NCBI GenBank assembly: GCA_004151065.3
Contig: NWUY0300052213.1
Coordinates: 1-16,733, forward strand
Length of the DNA: 16,733 bases
Direction: 5' to 3'
Origin: Larix sibirica
Taxonomy: Eukaryota; Streptophyta; Pinopsida; Pinales; Pinaceae
The translations under genes and the position numbers were made by a program. Below, in pieces: positions 8,191 through 16,670 of the stretch (the stretch's first letter is position 1; each line of letters starts with the position of its first letter). A model generated the notes under the pieces. That model was not told the origin of the DNA. It ran no database searches and saw only the letters and a list, made by a program, of their open reading frames with translations.

Positions 8191-8899
8191 CGTTCTTCTT
8201 GAAATGAGCTTGACCTTTTGCATAGAGTTTTCCAGATTAAGTCAATCTAGAAACATTAACACAAGGTACTGTGGCAAAGAACTTCAAGTTTTTTACCAAC
8301 CATCATAGTTTTGTAATTACCAGGATCTCATCAGTCATCAAATTTGTTGATGGGGTGAATTCTGCCTTTAGTTCTCAATATTTGTTGCTTTACCATTTCG
8401 TAGCTTAACGCTAGCTCACATAGTAATTTAGCCAGTAAAAAATTGGATAGTTATTGTTGTCATTTCATTTGGAATATCCTAAAGAAATGTAACATATATG
8501 GATCAGGCATGAGGGTCAGAGATGGCACAAAATTAATTCCTTACAAGGGCTCTACTATGTATACTAAAGGATATATCTTGAATTTGGAGGAGGTCTATAA
8601 TATCTCGTCCTCTTTTTAGATGGGATTTGCCATTTATTTTTTCTGAGAAGACTACAATAAGCTTTCTGGGCAAACTTTTCTTTGAAAAGATGCTAGCATT
8701 AAATTGATTTGATTGTAGTGGGAATCATACCATGAAAAAGTGCTATGTGGAAATTCAAAAGATGCAGTCTATAGTGCTTTAGAAATCTGATTTGTTCCTC
8801 AGTTGGATCTTTACTTGCTGAATGCTAGGGAGGTTTGTTTGAAGTTTCTTAGTGTATGAATCATCATATTTGCAGTCAAATTGAATGGTTGTGATGGTG
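8191..8899. other. AT-rich intronic stretch, possible decayed retroelement
   Basis: No confident domain was found. Weak stretches around 8640-8800 could be the RT/RNase H part of the same Ty3/gypsy element as the following integrase fragment, but they contain too many stops to support this. Confidence 0.35.
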
Positions 8900-9119
8900 T
8901 CTACTAGGACAGATTAATTTTGTGCCAAGTTCGCTTTATAGTATATACTATATACCAAGTGAAAAAAGTGGGGTGAGATCAACCAGTTATATTATGAATG
9001 CATTGCCAATTTTATATGGGAAGTGGGAATGCACTTGCATTGACTTTATTATTTCTCTTCCCCAGATTAGAAGCAGCATAACAAATATCGTTATTGTTGG
9101 TCAACAAACAATCTGTTAG
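8900..9119 (+). pseudogene. Ty3/gypsy integrase core fragment
   Basis: The end of a + strand ORF (8922-9119) reads ALPILYGKWECTCIDFIISLP, shown here in parts as GKWECTCIDF and IDFIISLPQ, followed by TNIVIVGQQT. This is the conserved entry to the plant gypsy integrase core, 'W..i.mDFI..LP.......i.VvvDr.(T/S)'. The Asp of IDF would be the first acidic residue of the catalytic DDE triad. The zinc-binding region upstream and the rest of the core downstream are not recognisable. It is a short dead fragment with no associated LTR. Confidence 0.6.
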
Positions 9120-9785
9120 TGTACCGGGTTAGTAAAATAAAGTCATTAATAATTTCTTAGGAATAGAAATGCAAATTTATATATCAATCAAAATCAACCC
9201 ATTAAAATGGCGAGTTTCGTTTTCCTCCCCATTTAAGCTTTATAACTATAATTTAGGAGCTTGTGTTTTTTTTTGGATTCCCAGTATACACATGATCACG
9301 AATCTGGAGCTTGATTCCTAGTGAACAATAAATGTTAAGTTGCAACCATTTTAAATTCTTCGAAAATCCTCTTTATATATAAATTCAACATCTAAAATCC
9401 TGTCAATGACAAATTTACTTTGTTTTCAACCTTGTATTATAATGTGATTGCATAGGCAACAAGCGTCATATTTGCAGGTGTTGTCAAACCTCTCTATTAA
9501 TTAAATTTAATATATGGTCTTTTAGTTTCAGAATATTCTATTGAAAAGCCTGTATTTTCTGATTCCCTATTCGACCTTTAATGTTCATGGTAATACTGCC
9601 AATTTATAGCTACATATTATGTGATGCATAGCTAAATAATAATCATATTTTCCAACTTTTGTTGACAAGTTTTTCCGACTAGGGGATGTGTAAATGTACA
9701 TTTGTTCTAACTTCTCGATGTTGAAGCTCCTAATTCTTGGAATTCCTTAGGTTGAAACTAATGTTTTTCCAGTGCTATTTTGCAG
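9120..9785. other. Intron end before exon b, no feature seen
   Basis: This is AT-rich sequence with oligo-T runs, ending in the exon b acceptor. No element or ORF could be assigned. Confidence 0.6.
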
Positions 9786-9838
9786 GCACAGTGTTTGCAT
9801 ACGGTGTAACAAGTAGTGGAAAGACCCATACAATGCAT
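9786..9838 (+). CDS. KIN-7: Kinesin-7 motor domain, exon b (ATP-binding P-loop)
   Basis: This 53-bp exon follows the acceptor tttgcag and precedes the donor gtaaga. With the base carried over from the previous exon it reads Gly, then TVFAYGVTSSGKTHTMH. It carries the Walker A nucleotide-binding loop GVTSSGKT at 9803-9826, which contacts the ATP phosphates. The Lys and Thr of GKT are encoded at 9821-9826. The form GVTSSGKTHTM, rather than the GQTGTGKT/S of many other kinesins, is characteristic of plant KIN-7 members. The exon is isolated by 5.9 kb upstream and 1.3 kb downstream, so a homology-free gene finder could easily miss it. Confidence 0.95.
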
Positions 9839-11097
9839 GTAAGAAATACATTCTGCTGTTAATATCTTGATTGTGTGCTATTGGTACAATATAAGCTGCC
9901 ACATTATTCACGAACTAGTGTAAACAGGTTGAGTCAGCCACCTGTGGTGACGAAATCCTACCTTTCACTATAGTTGGCTGCAATATACCAATATTGTCAT
10001 TGGCAATATGGAGTATTTTATGCTAAAGTGGCATGAACTTGTGGGTGTTGAATCCACAACTAACGATTATAATAATAGGCATTGTACTCATTAGTATCAA
10101 GATTAGATTCACTCACCCAAAAGATTTGGTCTTTAGAAAATCTAAGGTCTTAAAGTTTCTAGAGAGAAGTTTGAAATTTTTGTTTCCTAAAACTTTTCTC
10201 ATTATATCTGGCACATAGATTTCACTGGCTACCTCCTTGATCGAGAGTTTAAACATTTCTATGTTAGTAACTTAGCTTTCTGCTTGTCATCAGTTAGCTT
10301 GCTAACTTATGGGCTTCAAGTAGCTAGTCAAAAGTTTAGACTAAGTTTGATAGAATTCTTCTTGATATTTTGGGTGCATATGGCTCTGTAGTTATCTCAC
10401 TTTTTTGATGGTGAGTTTACCTCTTAAAGAGATTGTCAGTGGTCATATTTATGGTTAGATCTATATATTATGTGGGTTTATTGAAGCAACTTGGTCATCA
10501 TGAACTTGGAGGGATGATAATTACATTACACAAGTCAGATAGGTGCTCGTGTTTAGCTGTTGAGGTGTTTGGTATTTAATTGCCTGCCAACAGTGCACTG
10601 CCACTGTGGAACTGATCCTATTTATTTGGGGTCTTCTCTCTGGAGCAGACACCACAATCGGGAGCAGACACCACAATCACTTAATTAATTCCTAGAAGTA
10701 TTGTCTTCTTAGCTTTTGTGATGTTTTAATATAATACCTTGTATATGCTGCTACACATTAATTTTATATATACTGTTTCTGTTCAGGTTAGTTTGTTTGT
10801 ACATAAACGTTTTACCTTTATATTTATGTGTCTTCATCTAATGTTCTGAATCCTTTACTAGGCTAAGAAACCCAGGGAAAGCATATAATACTGCTGAAAC
10901 AGAGCCTTTTTTATAGTGTTCCTTCTTTTATCCTTGAGCAAGCGGTTGTGCTAAATAGATATGCCTGCAAATTTTCATTCACCCAATTCATAGTACAAAT
11001 ACAGTTTATGGATTAAACTGTTCTTCCCAGAAAAAATGGAATCATGGATAGATACCATTTCTCAAATTAACTTTTATGCATCCTTTGGTTTTGGCAG
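9839..11097 (+). other. Kinesin intron b-c (1259 bp)
   Basis: The intron is bounded by gtaaga and ttggcag. It is mostly AT-rich and featureless. A stretch near 10340-10480 faintly recalls a Copia RT entry in broken frames, but I cannot support it as an element. It contains one short tandem repeat, annotated separately. Confidence 0.75.
10642..10678. repeat. 18-bp direct repeat (period 19)
   Basis: ggagcagacaccacaatc occurs at 10642-10659 and again at 10661-10678, separated by one g. The copies are identical. Confidence 0.95.
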
Positions 11098-11163
11098 GGA
11101 GATCAAAAGTCTCCTGGAATAATACCTCTGGCAGTGAAGGATGTGTTTAGTATCATACAGGAG
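11098..11163 (+). CDS. KIN-7: Kinesin-7 motor domain, exon c (GDQKSPGIIPLAV)
   Basis: This 66-bp exon of 22 complete codons lies between the acceptor ttttggcag and the donor gtaatt. It reads GDQKSPGIIPLAVKDVFSII, then Gln-Glu. In kinesins this follows the P-loop helix. The G(I/L)IP motif precedes helix alpha-2a, and the helix continues DVFSII. There are no internal stops. Both bordering introns are phase 0, and the downstream one is only 89 bp, close to the minimum for plants, in contrast with its neighbours. Confidence 0.94.
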
Positions 11164-11252
11164 GTAATTTCCATAATATGAAAGTACTGATTTATGTTCT
11201 TATTTCCATGAAAGTTATAAATGACTTCTGAAGAGAATGTGCAATGCTGCAG
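11164..11252 (+). other. Short kinesin intron c-d (89 bp)
   Basis: The intron is bounded by gtaatt and ctgcag, with both flanking exons in phase 0. It is the only compact intron in the window. Confidence 0.93.
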
Positions 11253-11306
11253 ACACCAGACCGAGAGTTCCTTCTTCGTGTATCATATTTAGAAATTTAC
11301 AATGAG
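11253..11306 (+). CDS. KIN-7: Kinesin-7 motor domain, exon d (FLLRVSYLEIYNE)
   Basis: This 54-bp exon lies between the acceptor aatgctgcag and the donor gtgagc. It encodes TPDREFLLRVSYLEIYNE. The segment (V)SYLEIYNE is one of the most conserved kinesin motor signatures, a central beta-strand ahead of the sequence that leads to loop L8. It joins directly to the next exon to give YLEIYNE-VINDLLDP, as in plant KIN-7 proteins. Its frame continues from the previous exon across the 89-bp intron. Confidence 0.95.
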
Positions 11307-12119
11307 GTGAGCATTTATGCCCATTGAAATTTATACTTACAAATGATGTTTTTGGTCAAATTTCTAAGATATATTCTGTATGCTTGTGCCTTGAATGAGT
11401 ATAGCAAGATGAGCTCTTGGAAGAATTACATGGAATTGCATTAGGTGTTTATTGTAGACTTTAGTTATGCAGATGGTGCAGAAAAGAGCAGTGATGTTCA
11501 CAACAGTTTGTAGGATTTCTGAACTCATGCTTGCATGCTTAATATGAGAACTTAGTATAGGTGAGTAAGCTTTTATAATCTTTATTTATCAGTTCCAATT
11601 CATTGATGGATTAGGTCATGATAATTTTGTGTTTTGATTTGTAACATGATTCTCTGTAAAACGAAATATTCCTTTAGCTTAGAATGTCAAATGACAGTCC
11701 TCATAGACAAAACATATCTCAGTTTGAATTTAGATCCTTTGGTATGTTACCTGATATTAGTAGATGAGTCTGTCAAATTGACTCTCACATTCTTATTTCC
11801 TCCTGCCCCAATCATAAATGCTTCTTTTGTTATTAATTAAAGAATTAGGTTGAATTAACTACCTGTAAAACAAGTCTCTTCATGCCCAAAATTTTAGAAC
11901 TATAATTGGGAATGGTAAATAATCATCATTCTTTATATCCATGCATAAGATTTGAATGAAATGGCATTTAAAACAATAAAGGACAGCCATATTACTCATT
12001 AATGTTGGCCATATTCTATACTAGATATTAAATGGCAGCATAGAACTCATCAAATGACAGGTATGCCATTGATGTGCTCTGCATCAATTAACAGCTGTAA
12101 CATACATTGAAAATACAGC
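11307..12119 (+). other. 5' part of kinesin intron d-e, no feature seen
   Basis: This is AT-rich sequence after the exon d donor gtgagc. Small ORFs such as 11634-11840 show no protein family character. Confidence 0.65.
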
Positions 12120-12689
12120 TATACTTCTGTTTTTCTTTGGTATTTTCTTTTATGATTATATAGAAATAACTCCCAGAAACTGAGTGTCACTAGTACAGCA
12201 TATAAGGTGCCTTTAATACAGACATCGATGCCCCAACCAGGGCTGACAAAAAAAGACATTCTGCCCTTCCAACTCAGACCAGAAAACCATACTAACATCA
12301 GGACTGTAGTTTTTTTCCAAAGAAAAAATCTTATTATAGAGAGAACATAAAACATCTTCTTCAGGTGCTGGTTGCAGTGTGCACATTACAAAATTGATTT
12401 TTTAAAGCCTTCAAAAGCAGAGAGCTGCCAGACAGTGGAAGGACATAAAATAACCAAATGGAGACAACCCCCTATAAAAGACCAATATTAAATTCCAGAA
12501 TTGACAGTGTCCAGAAAGACCAGGAAACTTCAAAAACTATCCAAGGCACAAAAGCCTGACCAACTAGTAAGTTTCTGTGTTGGCTTCTCCATAAAAATAT
12601 AACAACCTGGAGCTTAAAAAGTTAAAACAGATTTTCATTCCTAGGCACCAAGGCCTGATCACCCTGAAAAGCCACTATAATAACTTGTC

Positions 12690-13020
12690 CCTGAGGGAGC
12701 AGTAATCCAGCTTTGGAGTGCTCATCAGCCAAAGTGTTTAATTCATGAAAAACATGATTAAAAGTAATATGTTCAAACTGTACCCAGATGTCTCAAAGTA
12801 GATCAGCAATAGGAAGTAGTTGAATGTTCTGAATTTGACTTTGATCCTGCATCCAAGAGATAACCAGCTTTAAATCCCCAAAAATTCACCAAGATTATTG
12901 GTATCCCTACCGTAATTGCCTTTGAACTAAATGTGGTGTGAGTCAGAAAGGAAAAGTATGCCACTTATTCCACAGTTGGCATCAGGACCTTGGCAGGCTC
13001 CATCAAAATAGCCCCAGGGA
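12690..13020 (-). pseudogene. LINE-encoded RNase H-like domain (RVT_3) remnant
   Basis: The - strand reads YFDGACQG at 12988-13010, the first beta-strand of plant LINE RNase H with its catalytic Asp (codon at 13002-13004). The domain closes with HVFHELNTLADEHSKAGL at about 12713-12765. This matches the 'R..N..AD.LS..G' end that supplies the last acidic residue. In such elements the enzyme removes RNA from the RNA-DNA hybrid during reverse transcription. The middle, including the expected Glu and second Asp, crosses stops and frameshifts, so the domain is dead. It follows the zinc-binding domain in the order known for RNase H-bearing plant LINEs. Confidence 0.7.
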
Positions 13021-13254
13021 GTGCTTTTATCAATTTGCAGTTACCCTACCTGTCTTCGAATCACTGGCTTTGAAACAGAGAGACATGACTGAAATAAAGC
13101 AATGACTTGCACTGAGACCGCACCTGTGTTCGAAGACATGATTGTTTCTGCCAATCCAGATACCCCATAAAGCCACAACTGGGAGAGCTCTTTGATTTTT
13201 TAGAACAGATCTGTCAAACCAAATCTTCAGACAATCCTTAATGGAGTCACCTAC

Positions 13255-13458
13255 TCAGATATTATTCATCCCAAGATGACCCTCCAGATTCCAATCCTGT
13301 TTAGTAAAGGGACAGTCAATAAACAGCTGAATACAGGTTTCAGAATTTTGTCTACATAATGAGCAGATGCTTGGCCCAGCTTTTTGTCTCTTCTGGAGCA
13401 TCTCCCAAGTTAATACTTTATTGTGCATAGCAAGCCACATCAGAGGTTTTATTTTCAT
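13255..13458 (-). pseudogene. LINE reverse-transcriptase zinc-binding domain (zf-RVT)
   Basis: The - strand ORF contains WLAMHNKVLTWEMLQKR, then GPSICSLCRQNSET, then CIQLFIDCPFTKQDW. This is the zf-RVT pattern: a W....N.l.t...L..R lead-in, C..C, and a hydrophobic stretch ending .DCP......W. The usual 'ESv.HLf..C' His is replaced by Gln (CIQLFIDC), so metal binding would be impaired. It ends at an in-frame TGA. Confidence 0.8.
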
Positions 13459-13506
13459 CAGGGCTTTTTTCTACCAAATCTTTGCCCACAACCACTTATC
13501 AACCTG

Positions 13507-14095
13507 TTATTCATCTTCATCCATAGCCAGATACCCCAATTTAGCTTCATACCTTCCACCTCCCAAACACTTTGTCCATACTAGTTCGTCTGCCTCATCA
13601 GATAACCTTATATGTGCTCTGCAGAGCTTCAATAAGAATCTTTCCAATTGTGGAATATAATCCTCTGCAAGCTCTAGATCGAGTGCAGACAACCGCCCCT
13701 GTTGCCAAATAGTAGTGGTATTTGGGTATCCTATTAGATTCAAAGTGCATCTACAGATGCCTTGTAGACATCTAGCTAATGTAAGAGCCAGAGGAAGGAA
13801 AATGTCATTGCCACATTCCATGATGGCATCTGATCCTATCCTTACCTCAGATCCAATACCTGCTTTCCAAGCTAAGTATGCCCCAATGATAGGGAATGCC
13901 AAAATCACAGCTTTCCAATGATTGGAAACATTATGTAAGCTTTTCCTCTCCCTTCTGATACAATCAAGAAGTTTCCCAGGTGCAAGATGCTTTTGTACTA
14001 TGATTCTTTTCCATAAGCTCTCTTTGAAGATGAGATTCTAGAGTGACTTTGTTGCCAGGGCAAGTCCAAAAGTGTGGATATTTTTGAGCCCCCAA
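13507..14095 (-). pseudogene. LINE reverse-transcriptase C-terminal (thumb) region
   Basis: This - strand open stretch is the post-catalytic part of plant LINE ORF2. It runs from GGWGLKNIHTFGLALA through LWKRIIVQKHL, NHWKAVILAFPIIGAYLAWK and GSEVRIGSDAIMECGND to LVWTKCLGGGRYEAKLGYLA. In intact elements these blocks follow the RT palm and lead to zf-RVT, as here. A TAG stop lies near 14037 and a TAA at 13507-13509. The 133-codon ORF inside it (13507-13908) starts only at a GTG and is part of the longer dead frame, not a separate gene. Confidence 0.78.
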
Positions 14096-14110
14096 CCCCC
14101 CCCTTTTTTT

Positions 14111-15076
14111 TGGTTTTGAAATAGACGTCCAGTTGGTCAAGTGTGTGCTGAGTTTGTCATTATTACCCCTCTTGTCCCTAACTTTCTTCTCTAATTTCTC
14201 TACTTATATGTTGACTACATCAGAAAATTGTTATGGTACCTGGGAGCAGCTTCCATAGCTTCTTTCTTGGCCCCGGCCATTCTCTGATACCCTGTCTTCT
14301 CAGGCAATTTTCTATGGGTTCTGGGTCTACCTCTTCTGGTAGCTTTACTCCCCTCTGCGACTTCTACTTCACTGGTTGCTTGCCATTCCTATCCATGAGT
14401 AAAATTCCTATCACAGGTCCTGTTCTTGCTTTAGGTGTCAGCTGAGTGTGAGGCAGGAAGAATTGAAAGAGCAGGCAGTTAAAATAGTGGTCGTCGGAAC
14501 CCTCATTGAAATTCCATGGCACATTCCAGAGCCTGACTGCTGTGGAGCCTAGAATCACCACACCAGTTAAGATAGCTCCCCCTTTGCTGCTAGACTTGTT
14601 CAACTCCAGTGCATAACCAGAAGATCCTCAGAGCTTCCACTGCTTTTCTTTAGGACAGGTTTAAATGTAGCCCATTCTCCAATAATGCAGGTGAAACAGA
14701 GAGCACAGAGACAGGTTAAGAGCCCTCTTTACTCATGTTGATGCCAATTCAAGGCCACCACCATGCGACTTCATCATTGCTTTCAAAGCTCTAGACTTGC
14801 TCGAGTGCATACACAGTTTGGGTGATGAACAAACCTCCGGACAGGAAGGACAAAACACTATCAACCCTGCACCCTCTGGACAGGCAGGACAAAACACCAT
14901 TAACCCTGCACCATCCATAGTACTAGCCATCAATCCTGTCCCTCTGCCTGTCCCATGGTATGACAGGCATTGTGGCTCAGCCCGTGTGTAGACTTTATGC
15001 GCTAGCCTTCCTATCACTCCATCCAGGGGGAAGCTGAGAAGCTGTTAAAGAGCAGGTTTCCATGCTATAAAGTTAT
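14111..15076 (-). other. Unassigned sequence, possibly the 5' part of LINE remnant 3
   Basis: The - strand has an ORF at 14364-14603 and, in other frames, a basic stretch GRPRTHRKLPEKTG near 14280-14330 that could come from the linker of a LINE ORF1. If so, ORF1 is joined to the RT thumb across a deletion at the homopolymer block 14093-14112 (c9 then t10 on the + strand). No CCHC zinc knuckle or endonuclease motif is seen. This reading is weak. Confidence 0.3.
14839..14916. repeat. 39-bp tandem repeat, two units
   Basis: ggacaggmaggacaaaacac occurs at 14839 and 14878, each followed by atcaaccctgcacc or ttaaccctgcacc and a tail. The 39-bp period keeps frame, giving 13-residue repeats on either strand, for example GQ(E/A)GQNTINPAPS on +. 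There are a few differences between units. Confidence 0.9.
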
Positions 15077-15774
15077 AAATACAGCAGGCTGCATTGCATT
15101 AAATATCACAGCCTGTCCTGCATTGAATGGACTAGCCGCCCTTGCATTCATTTAGTTTCAAGTTTGCATGAAAGAAAGAAGGCAGCCGTTTTTTCCGTCA
15201 TTAACACATTTTCTGTCTGTCATTAAGTTTGCACTTCTGTTTTTATTTGAATCACATTGGATGAAATAATTCCCATAATAAAATGGTATGGATTTTTGCT
15301 GATAAATGCAGCAAATATCCAAAACTAATTGTATATTCAAAGATATCCAAAGGACCAAAACTAGGCTTTATTGGGATACTTTTGAAATGGAACTTCAAAC
15401 GTTTGGTCAGTGCATTTATGTTTTTGACTTGAAATAGGGTTTTGTATCTCTAATGGAAAGGCAAGTGTAGGTGGAATTGATTAACATCTTCCATATCTCT
15501 TGCTTTTTAATTTTACCATCCTCAATGTTAATAATGAACACAACTTATTAATGAAAGGTATAGATAAGACAGTGTTATTCTGTTTTGTGAGGGTTATTAA
15601 TGTGTTAAATTTTGAAGACAAGGTTGTTGAATGAAGAGAAAAGTTAATATTTTTGTATTGGTATCAAATTATCAATTAGTATATTGTTTTCATCGAATGT
15701 AGTTAGAAATAGTTACTTTCTACTTGCGAGTGTTGTATTAAATTTTGACATTGGTATTTGATTTTTCTGTGCAG
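15077..15774 (+). other. 3' part of kinesin intron d-e, no feature seen
   Basis: This is AT-rich sequence leading to the exon e acceptor. No recognisable element was found. Confidence 0.6.
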
Positions 15775-15834
15775 GTTATTAATGACTTGTTAGACCCTGC
15801 AGGGCAAAACCTAAGAATAAGAGAAGATGCTCAG
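15775..15834 (+). CDS. KIN-7: Kinesin-7 motor domain, exon e (VINDLLDPAGQNLRIREDAQ)
   Basis: This 60-bp exon follows a strong polypyrimidine acceptor (tttttctgtgcag) and precedes the donor gtctga. Its 20 codons read VINDLLDP, then AGQNLRIREDAQ, matching the kinesin segment NDLL(D/N)P...L.IRED. The following KIN-7 sequence, expected to begin Gly-Thr-Tyr-Val, is not found in the remaining 899 bp, so the next intron extends past the window. The GTCTGA donor is less canonical than the other four but still has the invariant GT. Confidence 0.94.
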
Positions 15835-16032
15835 GTCTGAGTTTCATCTATGATGCTCTCTGATCCCTTCCTAATATTTCTGTTGTATGCCTATAATGCT
15901 ATAGCATTAGTTTTCTAGTCAGTTGCTGGTTTCTATTATAGCATATGCATAATACAACTGCAGTACCTAGCACTTTCTACACATTACTAGAAAGGTGGCC
16001 CTTGTCTGTACTGTTGAAATAATAGAATCCAT

Positions 16033-16150
16033 CATTTGTGCTTTAATATTTTCTTTTGTAATTTCAATTGTCACAAACTTTCCTTGGTGTGCATTTGTGC
16101 TCAAATATTTTCTTTTGTAATTTCAGTTGTCATAAAATTTCCTTGGTGTG
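16033..16150. repeat. 59-bp tandem duplication
   Basis: Units 16033-16091 and 16092-16150 both start catttgtgct and end ccttggtgtg, with a few substitutions (for example ttaat/caaat, caattg/cagttg, acaaac/ataaaa). It lies in the intron after exon e. Confidence 0.95.
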
Positions 16151-16496
16151 CACAGGTTCCAAAATTCTAGACAGTATTTCTAGCCTTGAAACTTGGCAGC
16201 TGTTTCATATTGGGACAAATGTGACAATCTGAATGGGACCTATTAGGCATGCACACAACATTATTGATTACTGCATTTGTAAATTTTTTGTAGAGCAAAG
16301 CAAACTGATATACCTTAGTCCTTCATCTCTCTCTTTGAAGTTTTCTTATCAATGCATGTGAAGTTTAGGATATGATTTTGTAGAATACCCCAGTACATTC
16401 ACATAAACACACCGAATATTGCCTCCTAAGTTTTTTCTCTGATACCATCTAGGTCACCTGGTTCGAGTTTGTGTCCAAATTCGCCGACCTTGAAGT

Positions 16497-16520
16497 TCGA
16501 CAAAAAATCGACAAAAAATC
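16497..16520. repeat. Short tandem repeat tcgacaaaaaa
   Basis: tcgacaaaaaa occurs twice in a row (16497 and 16508), followed by tcgg. It sits in a 100-bp stretch with four ttcga motifs (about 16462, 16497, 16548, 16558), unusual CpG content for this AT-rich intron. Confidence 0.7.
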
Positions 16521-16567
16521 GGAAATGAAAAATTTGATGATAAAATTCGACATTAAGTTCGAGGACT

Positions 16568-16670
16568 ATATATTTCAATATATATATATAACGAGTGCGT
16601 AGAATATATATATATATATATATAACGTGTGCGTAGAATATATATATATATATATATAATCTATGCACTC
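16568..16670. repeat. (TA)n array with GTGCGTAGA units forming a long palindrome
   Basis: Blocks of (TA)n alternate with aacgagtgcgtaga (16590-16603) and aacgtgtgcgtaga (16624-16637), and end with tctatgcactc (16660-16670). That last unit is the reverse complement of gagtgcgtaga (16593-16603) with one mismatch. The arms plus TA runs allow a hairpin or cruciform of nearly 80 bp. Confidence 0.9.

Larger units (their letters stand above)
12120..14110 (-). mobile_element. LINE remnant 3 with RNase H domain
   Basis: On the - strand a plant L1-type ORF2 C-terminal half is readable from high to low coordinates. It runs GGWGLKNIHTFGLALA (about 14048-14095), LWKRIIVQKHL (about 13985-14020), FPIIGAYLAWKAG (about 13864-13902), a zinc-binding domain (13255-13458), WGIWIGRNNHVFE (about 13130-13170) and an RNase H-like domain (about 12690-13020). 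Much of it remains in one frame: 13908 to 13255 is continuous apart from TAA, TAG and TGA stops. It is better preserved than remnants 1 and 2 and belongs to a different lineage, the one carrying RNase H. The RT palm (FADD etc.) is missing. The 3' boundary near 12120 is uncertain. Confidence 0.82.
3813..15834 (+). other. KIN-7: Partial kinesin-7 gene span (five exons, four introns)
   Basis: Five exons on one strand, in order and in matching phase, join to 107 uninterrupted codons of a kinesin motor domain. From knowledge of the family, KIN-7 proteins are plus-end-directed, ATP-driven microtubule motors. The plant subgroup this resembles includes the mitochondrial kinesin-related proteins. Introns are 5883, 1259, 89 and 4468 bp, and the three long ones consist largely of AT-rich DNA and dead retrotransposons. 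The intron before the first exon is phase 1, the next is also phase 1 (it splits a Gly codon), and the others are phase 0. Absence of stops or frameshifts argues for a functional gene rather than a pseudogene, and the presence of introns rules out a processed copy. Neither the 5' nor the 3' end of the gene is in the window. Assignment to a particular KIN-7 paralogue is uncertain. Confidence 0.9.

Noticed and set aside
7792-8202. 136-codon + strand ORF as a gene
   Set aside because: It runs through the LTR end and the primer-binding site into GCTGCC-rich sequence, with no protein family character. The open frame looks incidental.
7606-8248. caatct at 7606-7611 and 8243-8248 as a target-site duplication of the Copia-type element
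   Set aside because: Only six bases, and the sequence before the second copy lacks an LTR 3' end (no ...CA terminus resembling the 5' LTR).
13367-13921. Two + strand ORFs opposite LINE remnant 3
   Set aside because: They are shadows of the - strand LINE frame, which shows clear domain motifs. The + strand translations show none.
15072-15083. Plus-strand TATAAATA as a promoter
   Set aside because: It lies inside a kinesin intron with no recognisable downstream ORF or transcript feature. AT-rich chance match.
16426-16668. 80-codon - strand ORF with YIYIYI runs
   Set aside because: It is a translation artefact of the (TA)n microsatellite.
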